Below, piece by piece: positions 16,307-24,951 of a DNA stretch of 64,000 nt; position 1 is the first letter of the stretch, and each line of letters opens with the position of its first letter. The stretch is taken from the NCBI GenBank assembly GCA_958403385.1, contig CATXXC010000009.1:36420-100419 (forward strand), given 5' to 3'. Below the pieces are notes generated by a model. That model did no database searches and was not told the origin of the DNA. It worked only from the letters and a program-made list of their open reading frames with translations. This DNA comes from an uncultured Collinsella sp. (GTDB lineage Bacteria; Actinomycetota; Coriobacteriia; Coriobacteriales; Coriobacteriaceae). Both the position numbers and the translations under genes were made by a program.

Positions 16307-17773
16307 ATGAACGAAAACGAGCTGACCGGTCTGCTTGAGTCTTTAAGGCGTATGGGCTCGGATGATCTTAACGTCGAAGTGAAGGAGAGCGCCACGACGC
16401 TTTCCCGCGACGTGTGGGAAACGGTGAGCGCATTCGCGAACACTGCCGGCGGAATCATCGTGCTCGGAGTGAGTGAGCGCGCAGGTTTTGTCCCGGTTGA
16501 GAACTTCGAGACCGAGAAAGTGCTCAACCAATTTGTGTCAGGCATGGGTGATGCGGGCGGTCGAGGAAAGCTAGCCAATCCGCCCAAATACACGATCGAG
16601 CGAGTGGAGCTTCAGGGCGTCATCGTTCTCGTCATTACGATTGAGGAGCTCGATCCGTCGAGCAAGCCCTGCTATGTCATAGAGCGAGGCGCCCAGGGCG
16701 GCAGCTACAAGCGCATCGATGACAAAGATGTCCCGCTTTCGTCGACCGAGGTTTTGGCACTGCCGTCATATGAGCGGACGAGTCCTAGCGATCGCGATGC
16801 GGTGCCCGGCACGAGTGTGGGCGATCTCGACGAGTCGCTGGTCGACCGCACGATAGAGCGTGCCTATTCGTTGACGCCTCGAGCGATGCGCGGTGCGGCG
16901 GACAAGAAGACAAAGATGGAGCGTCTGAATTTCCTCGACTTCCAGGGCAATGTTACCAAGGCCGGCCTCCTTGCCGCGGGCGTTTACCCTCAGCAGTTCT
17001 ATCCCAAGCTCTTCATTGACGTGGCTGTCCACGTGGGAGCTCAAAAGGGAGCTGTGGGGTCGCTGAGGTTCATGGACCGCACAATCTGTGAGGGAACGTT
17101 GGGCGAGATGATCTCGGATGCCGTCGCAGCTGTCGCCAAAAACCTGCGCCGCATCTCGACCGTCCAAGGCATCTCGTGTATCGACTCGCTGGAGATTCCC
17201 GAGGAGGTTCTGCGCGAGGCAATCGCCAACGCCGTAATCCATCGAGAATACGGGGATCGGTTCTGTGGACAATCGATTGCCGTCGACGTCTTTGACGATC
17301 GTGTCGAGGTGACGAATCCTGGCGGCCTTTACGGGGGAAAGACTCGCGAGAACTTGTTTGACGGCAGCTCCCGATGCCGTAACGCGACGCTTGTGAAGCT
17401 CATGTCGATTGTCCCGCTGCCGGATGGCGCAGGTTCGCCGGCTGAGGGCAATGGCTCGGGCATCCCGATGATGATCGATGCCATGCGCGCGCATGGTCTG
17501 GCCGAGCCCCTGTTCTGCCCGGGGTTCGATCGGTTCAAGGTCGTACTTTACCGTTCAAAGATCGAGCCGGTCGATCATGGCGGGGGCTTAATTGTGACGG
17601 CACTCAAACATTACGGCGAGCTGGGGACGCGTGAGCTGGCAGAGCGCACGGGGCTCACAATTTCCCAGGTTAGGTCGCGCGTCAACGCGCTCATTGCTCA
17701 AGGCGAGCTTGAGCCCACGGCGCCGGCGACGAGCCGCAACCGCAAGTATCGACTGTTGGAGCGCGTGGAATAA
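16307..17773 (+). CDS. AlbA_2/Schlafen-domain ATP-binding transcriptional regulator
   Basis: A 488-residue protein with three recognisable parts. Residues 1-130 form an AlbA_2 (Schlafen AAA_4) nucleic-acid-binding domain with EVKESATTLSRDVWETVSAFANTAGGIIVLGV. Residues about 290-420 form a GHKL-type HATPase_c_4 region with LREAIANAVIHREY and EVTNPGGLYGG. The C-terminal 70 residues form a winged helix (GELGTRELAERTGLTISQVRSRVNAL). This architecture is widespread and usually called a putative transcriptional regulator; some relatives take part in stress or phage defence. The start at 16307 has AAAGGA seven bases upstream; GTG at 16301 is too close to it. Confidence 0.85.
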   Translation: MNENELTGLLESLRRMGSDDLNVEVKESATTLSRDVWETVSAFANTAGGIIVLGVSERAGFVPVENFETEKVLNQFVSGMGDAGGRGKLANPPKYTIERVELQGVIVLVITIEELDPSSKPCYVIERGAQGGSYKRIDDKDVPLSSTEVLALPSYERTSPSDRDAVPGTSVGDLDESLVDRTIERAYSLTPRAMRGAADKKTKMERLNFLDFQGNVTKAGLLAAGVYPQQFYPKLFIDVAVHVGAQKGAVGSLRFMDRTICEGTLGEMISDAVAAVAKNLRRISTVQGISCIDSLEIPEEVLREAIANAVIHREYGDRFCGQSIAVDVFDDRVEVTNPGGLYGGKTRENLFDGSSRCRNATLVKLMSIVPLPDGAGSPAEGNGSGIPMMIDAMRAHGLAEPLFCPGFDRFKVVLYRSKIEPVDHGGGLIVTALKHYGELGTRELAERTGLTISQVRSRVNALIAQGELEPTAPATSRNRKYRLLERVE

Positions 17774-17873
17774 ATGCGTTAGCGGACGAGGCGACCCAAT
17801 AATCGACCCTCGATTGGCGCCCACTAAGGTTAAGCGGTTGTTGCCCAGTTGACGGTGATGCTAAAGACTCGGC

Positions 17874-18365
17874 TTACGCCGGCATGGCCGCGAACCCGTC
17901 CATCAAGAACAGCCTAAGAACCAGCTTGATGACATATCCCGGTTTGACTTCAGCCGCGTCAAAGACGTGGCGCTCGGCGAGCTCGCTGCAGTATGCATAG
18001 ATGTCGCGGATAAGGTCCGCGCCCGAGAGCGTAAACATGTAGCCTGCGTCCGAAAGCGCATTGGGCGCGGCAGGCAACTTGGCCATGTGACAGAACGTTT
18101 GCAGGTCGGGCGCCATAACGTTCTGGTAGCCAAGATGGCTGCCGTCTTCTTGTGCGACGAGTTCCAGCTGGCGTACTCGATTCAGCGCCGCTGCCAGCAC
18201 AAAGCTCGGTGTGGGAGCATTGACGTCCTCCGTGCTCGCCACGAGTCTGCCTGCTGCCTGCGTGACAAGCCAGGCGACCTCGCGCTGGCAGCGCACGGCC
18301 TTGCGTGTAACCGGCTTGATGGACGAAGAAGAAACGCTTCCCTTAGGCGGATTCGAAACAGCCAC
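17874..18365 (-). CDS. Hypothetical protein, 163 aa
   Basis: I do not recognise this family. The gene starts at GTG with GGGAGG six bases upstream, which is good evidence that it is translated. The N-terminal 25 residues are Ser/Lys-rich and look disordered. The rest is predicted to be mostly helical (REVAWLVTQAAGRLVAS, NRVRQLELVAQ, ADLIRDIYAYCSELAERHVF, VIKLVLRLFLMDGF) with no signal peptide, no clear membrane segment and no metal motif. It lies convergent to the Schlafen-like regulator and divergent from the HNH gene, within the accessory stretch 16-21 kb. Confidence 0.7.
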   Translation of the reverse strand: MAVSNPPKGSVSSSSIKPVTRKAVRCQREVAWLVTQAAGRLVASTEDVNAPTPSFVLAAALNRVRQLELVAQEDGSHLGYQNVMAPDLQTFCHMAKLPAAPNALSDAGYMFTLSGADLIRDIYAYCSELAERHVFDAAEVKPGYVIKLVLRLFLMDGFAAMPA

Positions 18366-18580
18366 AAGAACCTCCCATGAACGACCCGGCCCAACAAGTC
18401 CGGATGAAACACGTGCTACATCAGTATACAGGGAAGTGGGGTAGCGGGGTACAAGCGCGCCAGCGGCAAGCCGAGAGCATCAACGATGTGCCGATCGCGG
18501 AATGAGATCTCGTAATAATTGACTCTCGGCCATATTATTGAGGGGCATGACTCGCGTTCGTATGGTTGTAGGTGCTGGCG

Positions 18581-19663
18581 ATGAACGACATTGACCTTGC
18601 TGTTCCGTTGATGGATGGACCAAGCTATGACCGCGCCTGCAGCCTCGTGCCTTCCGAATACGTTGAGGCATGGGAGTGGTTTCTGGGCGAGGAACAGCGC
18701 GGCGGCGTTTGGACCAGCCTTCCGCACCACACCAAGGAAGATAGCCCTCAGTATCAGTATCGTTTGAGAATTGGCTCGGACTTCTTTCCCGTAACGCGGG
18801 ATTCAGGGATCTTCTGGCCGGGCCGGGATCGGGTGAAGCAAGATCCCAATAAGATCTTTGCGCTTTCGGTCCATAACTCTAAAAAGAGCTTCTACACCGA
18901 TGTGCCTCCGCTCTATTTGGACGATGGTACGTGGGTCATTAAGTACTCGGTTCAAGCGCCGGGTACCGTTGGTTTTCGAGACCAGAATTACAACCGTAAA
19001 ATGCTCAACTGCATGGAATGTGGCGTTCCAGTCGGAGTCATATTTGCAACCGAGGTGGGCTACAAGGTGCTCGGCCTTGCGTTTGTTGAACGGTTCGAGC
19101 CCGAAAACGGATGGTTTGTTCTGCACGGTCCTGTTCATAAAGGCGGACCGGACCCCCGTTTTGCGCCCGACATGAGTTATCTGAAGCACATGCCCGTCGA
19201 TATTGAGTTTGCCGGACAGGGTACGACCGACGACGAAAAGGTCCGCTATGCGTTAAGGCGCGAGCGATTGGGGCAGCAATGGTTCCGCAAGCAGCTCGTT
19301 GCCGCCTATGATGGCCGTTGCGCGGTGTCGGACTGCGGCGTCAGCGAGGCTCTGGAAGCTGCGCATATCGAGAATTACTCGGGACCCAAATCGCAGGTTG
19401 CCAGCAACGGCATTCTGCTTCGGCGCGATCTTCATTCCCTATTTGATGCTCACCTGATTTCGTTTGAGCCTGTTTGCGGCGAATATCGGCTGTGCGGATC
19501 GTACCTGCTGGATAAGACCGACTACGCTTCCTTTGCGGGTGCGACGCTAAGGCAGCCGAATGAGCGTCAGTGGCGACCCGATACGGTGTTTCTTGAGGCC
19601 CATCGCATTGAGTTCGATCGCTCGGAAAAGAAGCGTGAAAAGGCGGGGCTTCTGCCGTATTAG
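18581..19663 (+). CDS. HNH endonuclease with N-terminal sensor-like domain
   Basis: A 360-residue protein. The C-terminal part (about 225-320) is an HNH_2-type nuclease: CAVSDCGVSEALEAAHI, then NGILLRRDLHSLFDAHLI, where the His of AAHI, the Asn of NGI and the His of LH form the expected metal/catalytic set. The N-terminal 200 residues (LRIGSDFFPVTRDSGIFWP, DGTWVIKYSVQAPG, MECGVPVGVIF) form a separate domain. Fusions of this HNH type to DNA-modification readers are known in type IV restriction enzymes, so a reader role is plausible, but I cannot name the domain. The start is ATG 18581 or GTG 18572; neither has a strong Shine-Dalgarno. No methyltransferase is adjacent. Confidence 0.8.
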   Translation: MNDIDLAVPLMDGPSYDRACSLVPSEYVEAWEWFLGEEQRGGVWTSLPHHTKEDSPQYQYRLRIGSDFFPVTRDSGIFWPGRDRVKQDPNKIFALSVHNSKKSFYTDVPPLYLDDGTWVIKYSVQAPGTVGFRDQNYNRKMLNCMECGVPVGVIFATEVGYKVLGLAFVERFEPENGWFVLHGPVHKGGPDPRFAPDMSYLKHMPVDIEFAGQGTTDDEKVRYALRRERLGQQWFRKQLVAAYDGRCAVSDCGVSEALEAAHIENYSGPKSQVASNGILLRRDLHSLFDAHLISFEPVCGEYRLCGSYLLDKTDYASFAGATLRQPNERQWRPDTVFLEAHRIEFDRSEKKREKAGLLPY

Positions 19664-19784
19664 CGTATTTGGCTTTGGCATTCTTTGACGATCGTGTTGT
19701 TTGATCGGATCGCGTGGCGATGCAATCTCGCGCCCGCCCGCCGGTGCATGCTCTTCCTGATTTGTATAGCGAGAAGGGGCATGT

Positions 19785-20069
19785 ATGAGCTGGCGAGGCG
19801 ATATTGCGATGGGGAAGTACGGAAAACTGCCGTGTGCCCTTATCGACAACAATATGTTTCCGGGCGTAGAAGTGGATTGCGGGTCGTTTGCTGTCGCCTG
19901 TCCTTGCTGCGGCTCGCAAATACCGTGTCTCGACATTCGGTTCATCGATGCACGCGACAGGTTCAGCGACGAAGTGAGGAAACGCACGGGCGTTCATATG
20001 CCGGTGTATCCGGAGAAATGCCCTGTTTGTGGCCTCGATATCGTGTACGACGCCGGCGACGAGGGATAG
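19785..20069 (+). CDS. Small cysteine-rich (zinc-ribbon-like) protein
   Basis: A 94-residue protein with ACPCCGSQIPC at about 38-48 and KCPVCGLD at about 78-85, giving two CxxC-type knuckles suited to one zinc ion. It resembles CPCC-family and other short Cys-rich proteins of unknown role. AAGGGG precedes the ATG by a few bases. No signal peptide or membrane helix is seen. It follows the HNH endonuclease by 121 bases on the same strand and may share its transcript, but I see no functional link beyond position. Confidence 0.7.
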   Translation: MSWRGDIAMGKYGKLPCALIDNNMFPGVEVDCGSFAVACPCCGSQIPCLDIRFIDARDRFSDEVRKRTGVHMPVYPEKCPVCGLDIVYDAGDEG

Positions 20070-20106
20070 GTGATGCGGAGGAGTTGGCTGTGAGTGTCTT
20101 TTGCCT

Positions 20107-20793
20107 CTACAAATAAATCCCCTCACCGAGTTGCCTGTGGAACTCGGCGTGATGGTCGCGTGCCCAGGTAAAGAGCGCCTGGTCAAAGTCGGTACGCGTG
20201 GCCGGGACGCCAAAGACGCCGGCAACTTCGACGCGTATAAACTCCAGTGCCGGCAGCTTGTTGATGGCAGTGAGGGCAAACGGGGACGAGGGCTCCTCGA
20301 ACAGATAGCGGCTGCCTTGCAGCGCGTCGCAACTGGTGCACGTGTTGCCGAGCGACGGGGCTTTGGAGGCTCGCGCGCCTACGGGCTTGTAGCCGCAGCG
20401 CTTATGAAGGTAGTCGCGGATCTCGCCCGGCACGCAGCCAAGAGCGGGCACGATGGCGAGTGCGTTGGCGTTGGCCGTGTCGATGGCAATGTGCCCGGCT
20501 TCGTTGGGCGCGTGCGCGATGGCGATGCTCTCGTCGTTATCGGCTCGATAGGGAATGCCGAAGGCCGCGACCGAGGTCTCTTTGTGACACTTCCAGCACT
20601 CGCGCTTGCCCAGTACTAGATATATATACGGTGCTGAGGGGTCGGATCGGTCAACACCGGGCAGCCACTCGGCAAAGGGCTCGGGGTTGACGCCGCTGGG
20701 TACATACCAGATCTTTTTGGTCCGGTCCCATTTGGCGCCCAGCGCCTTGGCTTCTTCTTTGTGCGAAAAGGGGACATCGAGCTCGGTGCGCAT
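20107..20793 (-). CDS. DUF5710-domain protein
   Basis: A 228-residue protein. Residues 3-45 match the DUF5710 pattern (LDVPFSHKEEAKALGAKWD, then KKIWYVPSG), a short domain also found in primase-like and conjugative proteins and thought to be nucleic-acid or nucleotide related. The middle contains CWKCHKE and CTSCDAL pairs that could bind zinc. The last 40 residues (TDFDQALFTWARDHHAEFHRQL) are helical. The start at 20793 has AAGGAG upstream; a longer frame to 20829 is not supported. Its function is unknown. It converges with the Cys-rich gene, leaving 37 bases between stops. Confidence 0.72.
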   Translation of the reverse strand: MRTELDVPFSHKEEAKALGAKWDRTKKIWYVPSGVNPEPFAEWLPGVDRSDPSAPYIYLVLGKRECWKCHKETSVAAFGIPYRADNDESIAIAHAPNEAGHIAIDTANANALAIVPALGCVPGEIRDYLHKRCGYKPVGARASKAPSLGNTCTSCDALQGSRYLFEEPSSPFALTAINKLPALEFIRVEVAGVFGVPATRTDFDQALFTWARDHHAEFHRQLGEGIYL

Positions 20794-20975
20794 GGCGGCT
20801 CCTTGGTGCTGCAGGTGCAAGTGGCTCAAGGATACCGCAGGGCGCAGACATCGCGGCGTTTTGCCGAGAAGCTGCGGTGCGGACTGATTGGTTATGCCGA
20901 TGAATAGATCGGCAAGTAGATGGTCGGCTTTTGGCTAGTTGGGCGGTTGGAGCTGCCAGCTGATTTGGCGACATA

Positions 20976-21012
20976 AAACAAAACAGCCCAGAGGACATAG
21001 CCTCTGAGCTGC
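20976..21012 (-). terminator. Terminator of tRNA-Val
   Basis: On the minus strand a hairpin with AGAGG-CTATGT-CCTCT as inner stem is followed by TTTTGTTTT, starting eight bases after the tRNA CCA end. Confidence 0.75.
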
Positions 21013-21019
21013 GAACATT

Positions 21020-21094
21020 TGGTGGGCGTTAGAAGATTTGAACTTCTGACCTCTTCCGTGTCAGGGAAGCGCTCTCCCCCTGAGCTAAACGCCC
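21020..21094 (-). tRNA. tRNA-Val (GAC)
   Basis: Minus-strand cloverleaf with acceptor GGGCGTT/AACGCCC, D-arm TAGCTCAGGGGGAGAGC, anticodon stem CTTCC/GGAAG with loop CTGACAC giving anticodon GAC, T-arm loop TTCAAAT and encoded CCA. All stems pair. Confidence 0.95.
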
Positions 21095-21123
21095 GATCAA
21101 GGGTGCGCAAGCGCGCAAGGGAT

Positions 21124-21152
21124 AATATAACGGAGCCTGAACTCGGTGGCAA
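21124..21152 (-). promoter_or_regulatory. Promoter of tRNA-Val
   Basis: On the minus strand TTGCCA, a 17-base spacer and TATATT lie about 30 bases before the tRNA 5' end. The rest of the 289-base gap to 21383 shows no gene. Confidence 0.7.
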
Positions 21153-21383
21153 GAACATTTTTAAAAATCGCTTACATTGTGGAATTCGGGGGCTTTGTCG
21201 CATCCATTTCAAAAGAGCCTGCTGCCGCGATTTGGCTGTCGCATAATGCAAGGCCATTGCGGTATCGAGCTATGGAAAGACGCCTGCGGAATTGTCCTAC
21301 CGATAAGCGGACAAGCCTCCAGCTGGTGACTTCGCCGTGGTGAGGTAAGCCGAATTGTTTCCAGGCTGTTTCGGGGGAGTGGA

Positions 21384-22406
21384 ATGAGCAAAGAGTGTGT
21401 CGAGCAGGTCGAAGGCGCAGGGGCTTCGGTGCCGATGACCGATATATCGAACATTGATGTGCCCGAGGGCACCGACGAGCTCAGCCGCAACACCCGTCGC
21501 GCATGGCGCGACCGCCTGAACAGCGCTTCGACGCGCAAGATGATCACGGGCGTCTTGGCTACGCTGGTGGGCGGTTCGTTTTGGGGCTTCTCGGGCACCA
21601 GCGCGAGTTTTTTGTTCGATATCTACCACGTCGACACCTTGTGGCTTATGAGCGTGCGTCAGATTCTCGCCGGTCTACTCTTTATGGCCGTGGTTGTTAC
21701 GCGCGACCGCGAGCGCCTGATTAAGCTCTGGACCACACCCGCCGATCGCAAGCAGCTGCTGCTCTTTACCGCCTTTGGCCTGCTGTTCAACCAGTTTTGC
21801 TATCTTTCGGCCGTGCGCCTGACGAACGCCGGAACCGCGACGGTGCTCCAGTGCCTGCAGCTCGTTATCATCATGGGCTACGCCTGCGTGACCGATCGCC
21901 GCATGCCGCGTACTCGCGAAGTCATCGGCATTGGCCTGGCTCTGGGTGGAACCTTTTTAATCGCCACCGGCGGCGACCCCACCAGCCTGAATATCTCGCC
22001 GCTTGGCCTGGCAGCAGGTCTTATGTGTGCGGTCAGCGCCGCGTGTATGGCGGTGATTCCCGCCAAGATCCTGCCCGAATACGGTAGCCCCATCGTCACG
22101 GGCTCGGCAATGCTCACGGCGGGCGTGGTCTCATGTGTCTTCGTGCAGCCCTGGGCGCATATGCCGGCGCTCGATGCCGCCGGTATCGAGGCGCTCGCGG
22201 TGTTCGTGGTTATCGGCTCGTTTTTTGCTTACATGCTCTATATGCAGGGCGTTAAGGACATCGGCTCGGTGCGTGCGAGCCTCATCGGAACTGTGGAGCC
22301 GGTTTCGGCGACCATCACCAGCGCCGTTATGCTGGGCACGGTGTTTTTGCCGACCGACCTTATCGGCTTTGCCATGATCATCGTGATGATGTTCCTCACG
22401 GTGTAG
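21384..22406 (+). CDS. EamA/DMT family transporter
   Basis: A 340-residue membrane protein. After a hydrophilic 50-residue N-terminal tail (MSKECVEQVEGAGA onward) come ten predicted helices in two EamA repeats, with the family signatures GGSFWGFSGTSASFL and NAGTATVLQCLQLV in repeat 1 and GSVRASLIGTVEPVSAT in repeat 2. DMT transporters export or import small metabolites such as amino acids or nucleobases; the substrate is not predictable here. GGGGGAG precedes the ATG. The long cytoplasmic N-tail is unusual for the family, where the first helix normally begins within 10 residues; an internal start is possible but none has a clear ribosome site. Confidence 0.9.
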   Translation: MSKECVEQVEGAGASVPMTDISNIDVPEGTDELSRNTRRAWRDRLNSASTRKMITGVLATLVGGSFWGFSGTSASFLFDIYHVDTLWLMSVRQILAGLLFMAVVVTRDRERLIKLWTTPADRKQLLLFTAFGLLFNQFCYLSAVRLTNAGTATVLQCLQLVIIMGYACVTDRRMPRTREVIGIGLALGGTFLIATGGDPTSLNISPLGLAAGLMCAVSAACMAVIPAKILPEYGSPIVTGSAMLTAGVVSCVFVQPWAHMPALDAAGIEALAVFVVIGSFFAYMLYMQGVKDIGSVRASLIGTVEPVSATITSAVMLGTVFLPTDLIGFAMIIVMMFLTV

Positions 22407-22555
22407 CTAGCGCCGCCACCAAGACAGAAAAGGTGTTGTGCCGCATTTTCGCCAATTGATGTCCGTGTCTGGAGTTTAGCTGTCGATGCTCAAAATGCCA
22501 TAAACTAGTAACGTTATGGACTTTTTCATTGCGACTCAATTGCGAGGATTTCTTT

Positions 22556-24868
22556 ATGGCTGGTAATCACTTTAAGGGCAGCGATAGCGGCCGCCCTGCA
22601 GTTCCGCCGCGTCCGAACGGGGCTGGTAAGGCCGGCACGCCGGGCGGCGCTGGACAGGGCGGTTCCGGTAAGCGCGTGTCCCCGGGCGAGACGGCGATGT
22701 TTACCGCTCTGTACGAGCAGTCTCAAAAGGCAAAAAAGACCGGCCGTGCAAGAGGGAATGTCTTTGCGGACGGTGCAACCTCCACGTCGCAGCCGAGCGG
22801 CGCTCCTTCGGCACCCGCGAACAACGCGGGTGCTGCCAACGCCGCGAATGGCGCCGGCAACGTTAATGCCGGCAAGGCCGCCAACAATACTCCCTCTGCC
22901 GGTGGCGCGGGGCTTACGGGTAACCTTGGCACGATTTACACCGGCGCCTCCGAGACTGGTACGTTCGCCCGCCTGGATGATAGCGGTGCCGAGTTTGCGG
23001 GCTCGGGTTCCAAGGAAGATTATTACGATTTTGGTTTGAACTACGGTAGCGACGCTTCGTCGAGTTCGACCTCTGACGGTCTGGTCCGTCATCGCCATCG
23101 CAAGGGCGAGCGCAAAAAGCGTCACACCGGCGCCATTATTGCCGCTGTAGTCGCGGTGCTTCTCGTTGTGCTTGGCGCAAGCGGCTTTATGCTGCTTAAC
23201 TCGGCAAAGACCGTAAAGAGCGAAGCGAAGGAGGCTGTCGAGATCGTCGGTGGCCTTAAGGACAAGGTCACGTCGGGCGATTTTTCGACGCTGCCTGACG
23301 ACGCGAAGAAGATCGATGAGCTCTGTAACAGCATGAAGGCGGAGACCTCGAGCCCGCTGTGGGCGGCGGCTTCGTTTATCCCGGTGTATGGCAGCGATAT
23401 CAATGCGGCCCGCACCATGATTGACGCCCTGTCCGATGTCTCGAGCAATGCGCTGGTTCCCATGGCCGACAACCTCTCGCAGGCTACGCCCGGCAAGCTG
23501 TTCCAGGACGGCATGATTAACGTGTCCGCGCTGCAGGCGGTCGCCGATTCGCTTTCCAGCAGCTCGAAGGTGTTCAAGAGCGCCAACGAGAAGGTCCAGG
23601 GCATTGGCGATACTCATATTTCCCAGTTGACCGAGCTGGTCGATAAGGCCAAGGACGGCTTTGCCACCCTCAACGGCGCGGTTGACGCGGCGGAGAAGGT
23701 CGCCCCCGTCCTTCCCCAGATGCTCGGCGCCAACGGCCAGACGCGCAACTACCTTGTGTACGCCATGAACAACGTCGAGATTCGTGCTTGCGGTGGCTTT
23801 GGCGGTTCGCAGGGCCTGATTTCGGTCACCGACGGCCAGATGTCGATTGGCGAGTTTGTTCCCTGCATTGCGCGCAGCAAAGACGAGGCGGTTGAGAGCG
23901 TCGACGAAGAAGATGAGACGCTGTTTGGTGACCACAGCAACCTATACATCTCGGGCAACACCTATTCGCCCGACTGGCCCCGTAATTCGCAGCGTGTCGC
24001 CGCGCTGTGGAAGTCTGAATATGGTCAGGACGTCGATGGCGTCATTGGTATCGATCCGGTATTCCTGCAGTATCTGTTGGGCCTCGTGGGTAATGTTTCA
24101 CTGCCCGACGGTACAGTCGTTGACGGCACTAACGCGGCGAAGGTGCTTATGCATGATGTGTACTGGAACTATCCGGTCGAGGAGTCGGACGGCATCTTTG
24201 CATCCGTCGCCAGCGCTGCCTTCGACAAGATCCTTGGCGGTATCGGCGACGTCGATGTTGCGAACCTGGTCAGCGCCGTTGAGCGCGGTGCCGAAGAGGG
24301 CCGCCTGATCGCGTGGATGAAAAACGATGACGAGCAGAACGCTATCAAGGAGATGAACATCGACGCCTCACTGCCCGATCCGGATGACCCGAGTGAAGAT
24401 CCCGTTGCTGGTGTCTACTTTAACAACCTGAGCTTCTCCAAGCTCGACTGGTATCTGAACGCCGATACGCAGATTGGTCAGGGCGTGAAGAACGGCGACG
24501 GCGCTTGCTCGTATCGCATCACCGTTACCCTGACGAACATCATGACGCAGGAGGAGGCAGGTAAGCTGCCCGACTACGTAGCGGCCAGTGCGCCTGGGAC
24601 CTCGCGTGACGATGAGCGCTTGTATGTATCACTGTTTGCGCCGACAGGCGGCAGCATTACCGATCTAAACGTCGAGGGGACTCAGTTTGGACTGTTCGCT
24701 GCCACTTGGCACGGAGTTCCCTGCTATTCAGGAACCGTTGACCTGCATGCTGGCGAGACGACGACGATCACGTATACGCTGACCACGTCGGCCGAGGCGG
24801 GGGACAAGCCGCTTACGCTGCGTCAGACTCCTACATGCCAGGCGGCTCGCGACAGCGCGTCGGCGTAG
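22556..24868 (+). CDS. DUF4012 domain surface protein with low-complexity N-terminus
   Basis: A 770-residue protein. Residues 1-190 are hydrophilic and rich in Ala, Gly, Asn and Pro (for example GAANAANGAGNVNAG), ending in a basic patch RHRHRKGERKKRH. One transmembrane helix follows (GAIIAAVVAVLLVVLGASGF). The rest is extracellular: a helical stretch (about 225-390), then the DUF4012 core with LVYAMNNVEIRACGGFGGSQG and, further on, SPDWPRNSQRVAALW. DUF4012 proteins occur next to cell-wall and polysaccharide genes in actinobacteria, and glmM (amino-sugar supply for peptidoglycan) is next here, so an envelope role is likely. ATG 22556 has GAGGA upstream; a TTG at 22529 is less likely. Confidence 0.85.
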   Translation: MAGNHFKGSDSGRPAVPPRPNGAGKAGTPGGAGQGGSGKRVSPGETAMFTALYEQSQKAKKTGRARGNVFADGATSTSQPSGAPSAPANNAGAANAANGAGNVNAGKAANNTPSAGGAGLTGNLGTIYTGASETGTFARLDDSGAEFAGSGSKEDYYDFGLNYGSDASSSSTSDGLVRHRHRKGERKKRHTGAIIAAVVAVLLVVLGASGFMLLNSAKTVKSEAKEAVEIVGGLKDKVTSGDFSTLPDDAKKIDELCNSMKAETSSPLWAAASFIPVYGSDINAARTMIDALSDVSSNALVPMADNLSQATPGKLFQDGMINVSALQAVADSLSSSSKVFKSANEKVQGIGDTHISQLTELVDKAKDGFATLNGAVDAAEKVAPVLPQMLGANGQTRNYLVYAMNNVEIRACGGFGGSQGLISVTDGQMSIGEFVPCIARSKDEAVESVDEEDETLFGDHSNLYISGNTYSPDWPRNSQRVAALWKSEYGQDVDGVIGIDPVFLQYLLGLVGNVSLPDGTVVDGTNAAKVLMHDVYWNYPVEESDGIFASVASAAFDKILGGIGDVDVANLVSAVERGAEEGRLIAWMKNDDEQNAIKEMNIDASLPDPDDPSEDPVAGVYFNNLSFSKLDWYLNADTQIGQGVKNGDGACSYRITVTLTNIMTQEEAGKLPDYVAASAPGTSRDDERLYVSLFAPTGGSITDLNVEGTQFGLFAATWHGVPCYSGTVDLHAGETTTITYTLTTSAEAGDKPLTLRQTPTCQAARDSASA

Positions 24869-24905
24869 GGTTTTTCTGGTAGCGCAGATAATCGAGTACC
24901 ATTTT

Positions 24906-24939
24906 GGGGCGGACAGGCAATCTGTTCGCCCCTATTTTG
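24906..24939 (+). terminator. Terminator after the DUF4012 gene
   Basis: GGGGCGGACAG and CTGTTCGCCCC form a stem with one G-U pair, followed by TATTTTG. It lies inside the 83-base gap before glmM, whose Shine-Dalgarno follows directly. Confidence 0.75.
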
Positions 24940-24951
24940 TAAGGAGAGCGC

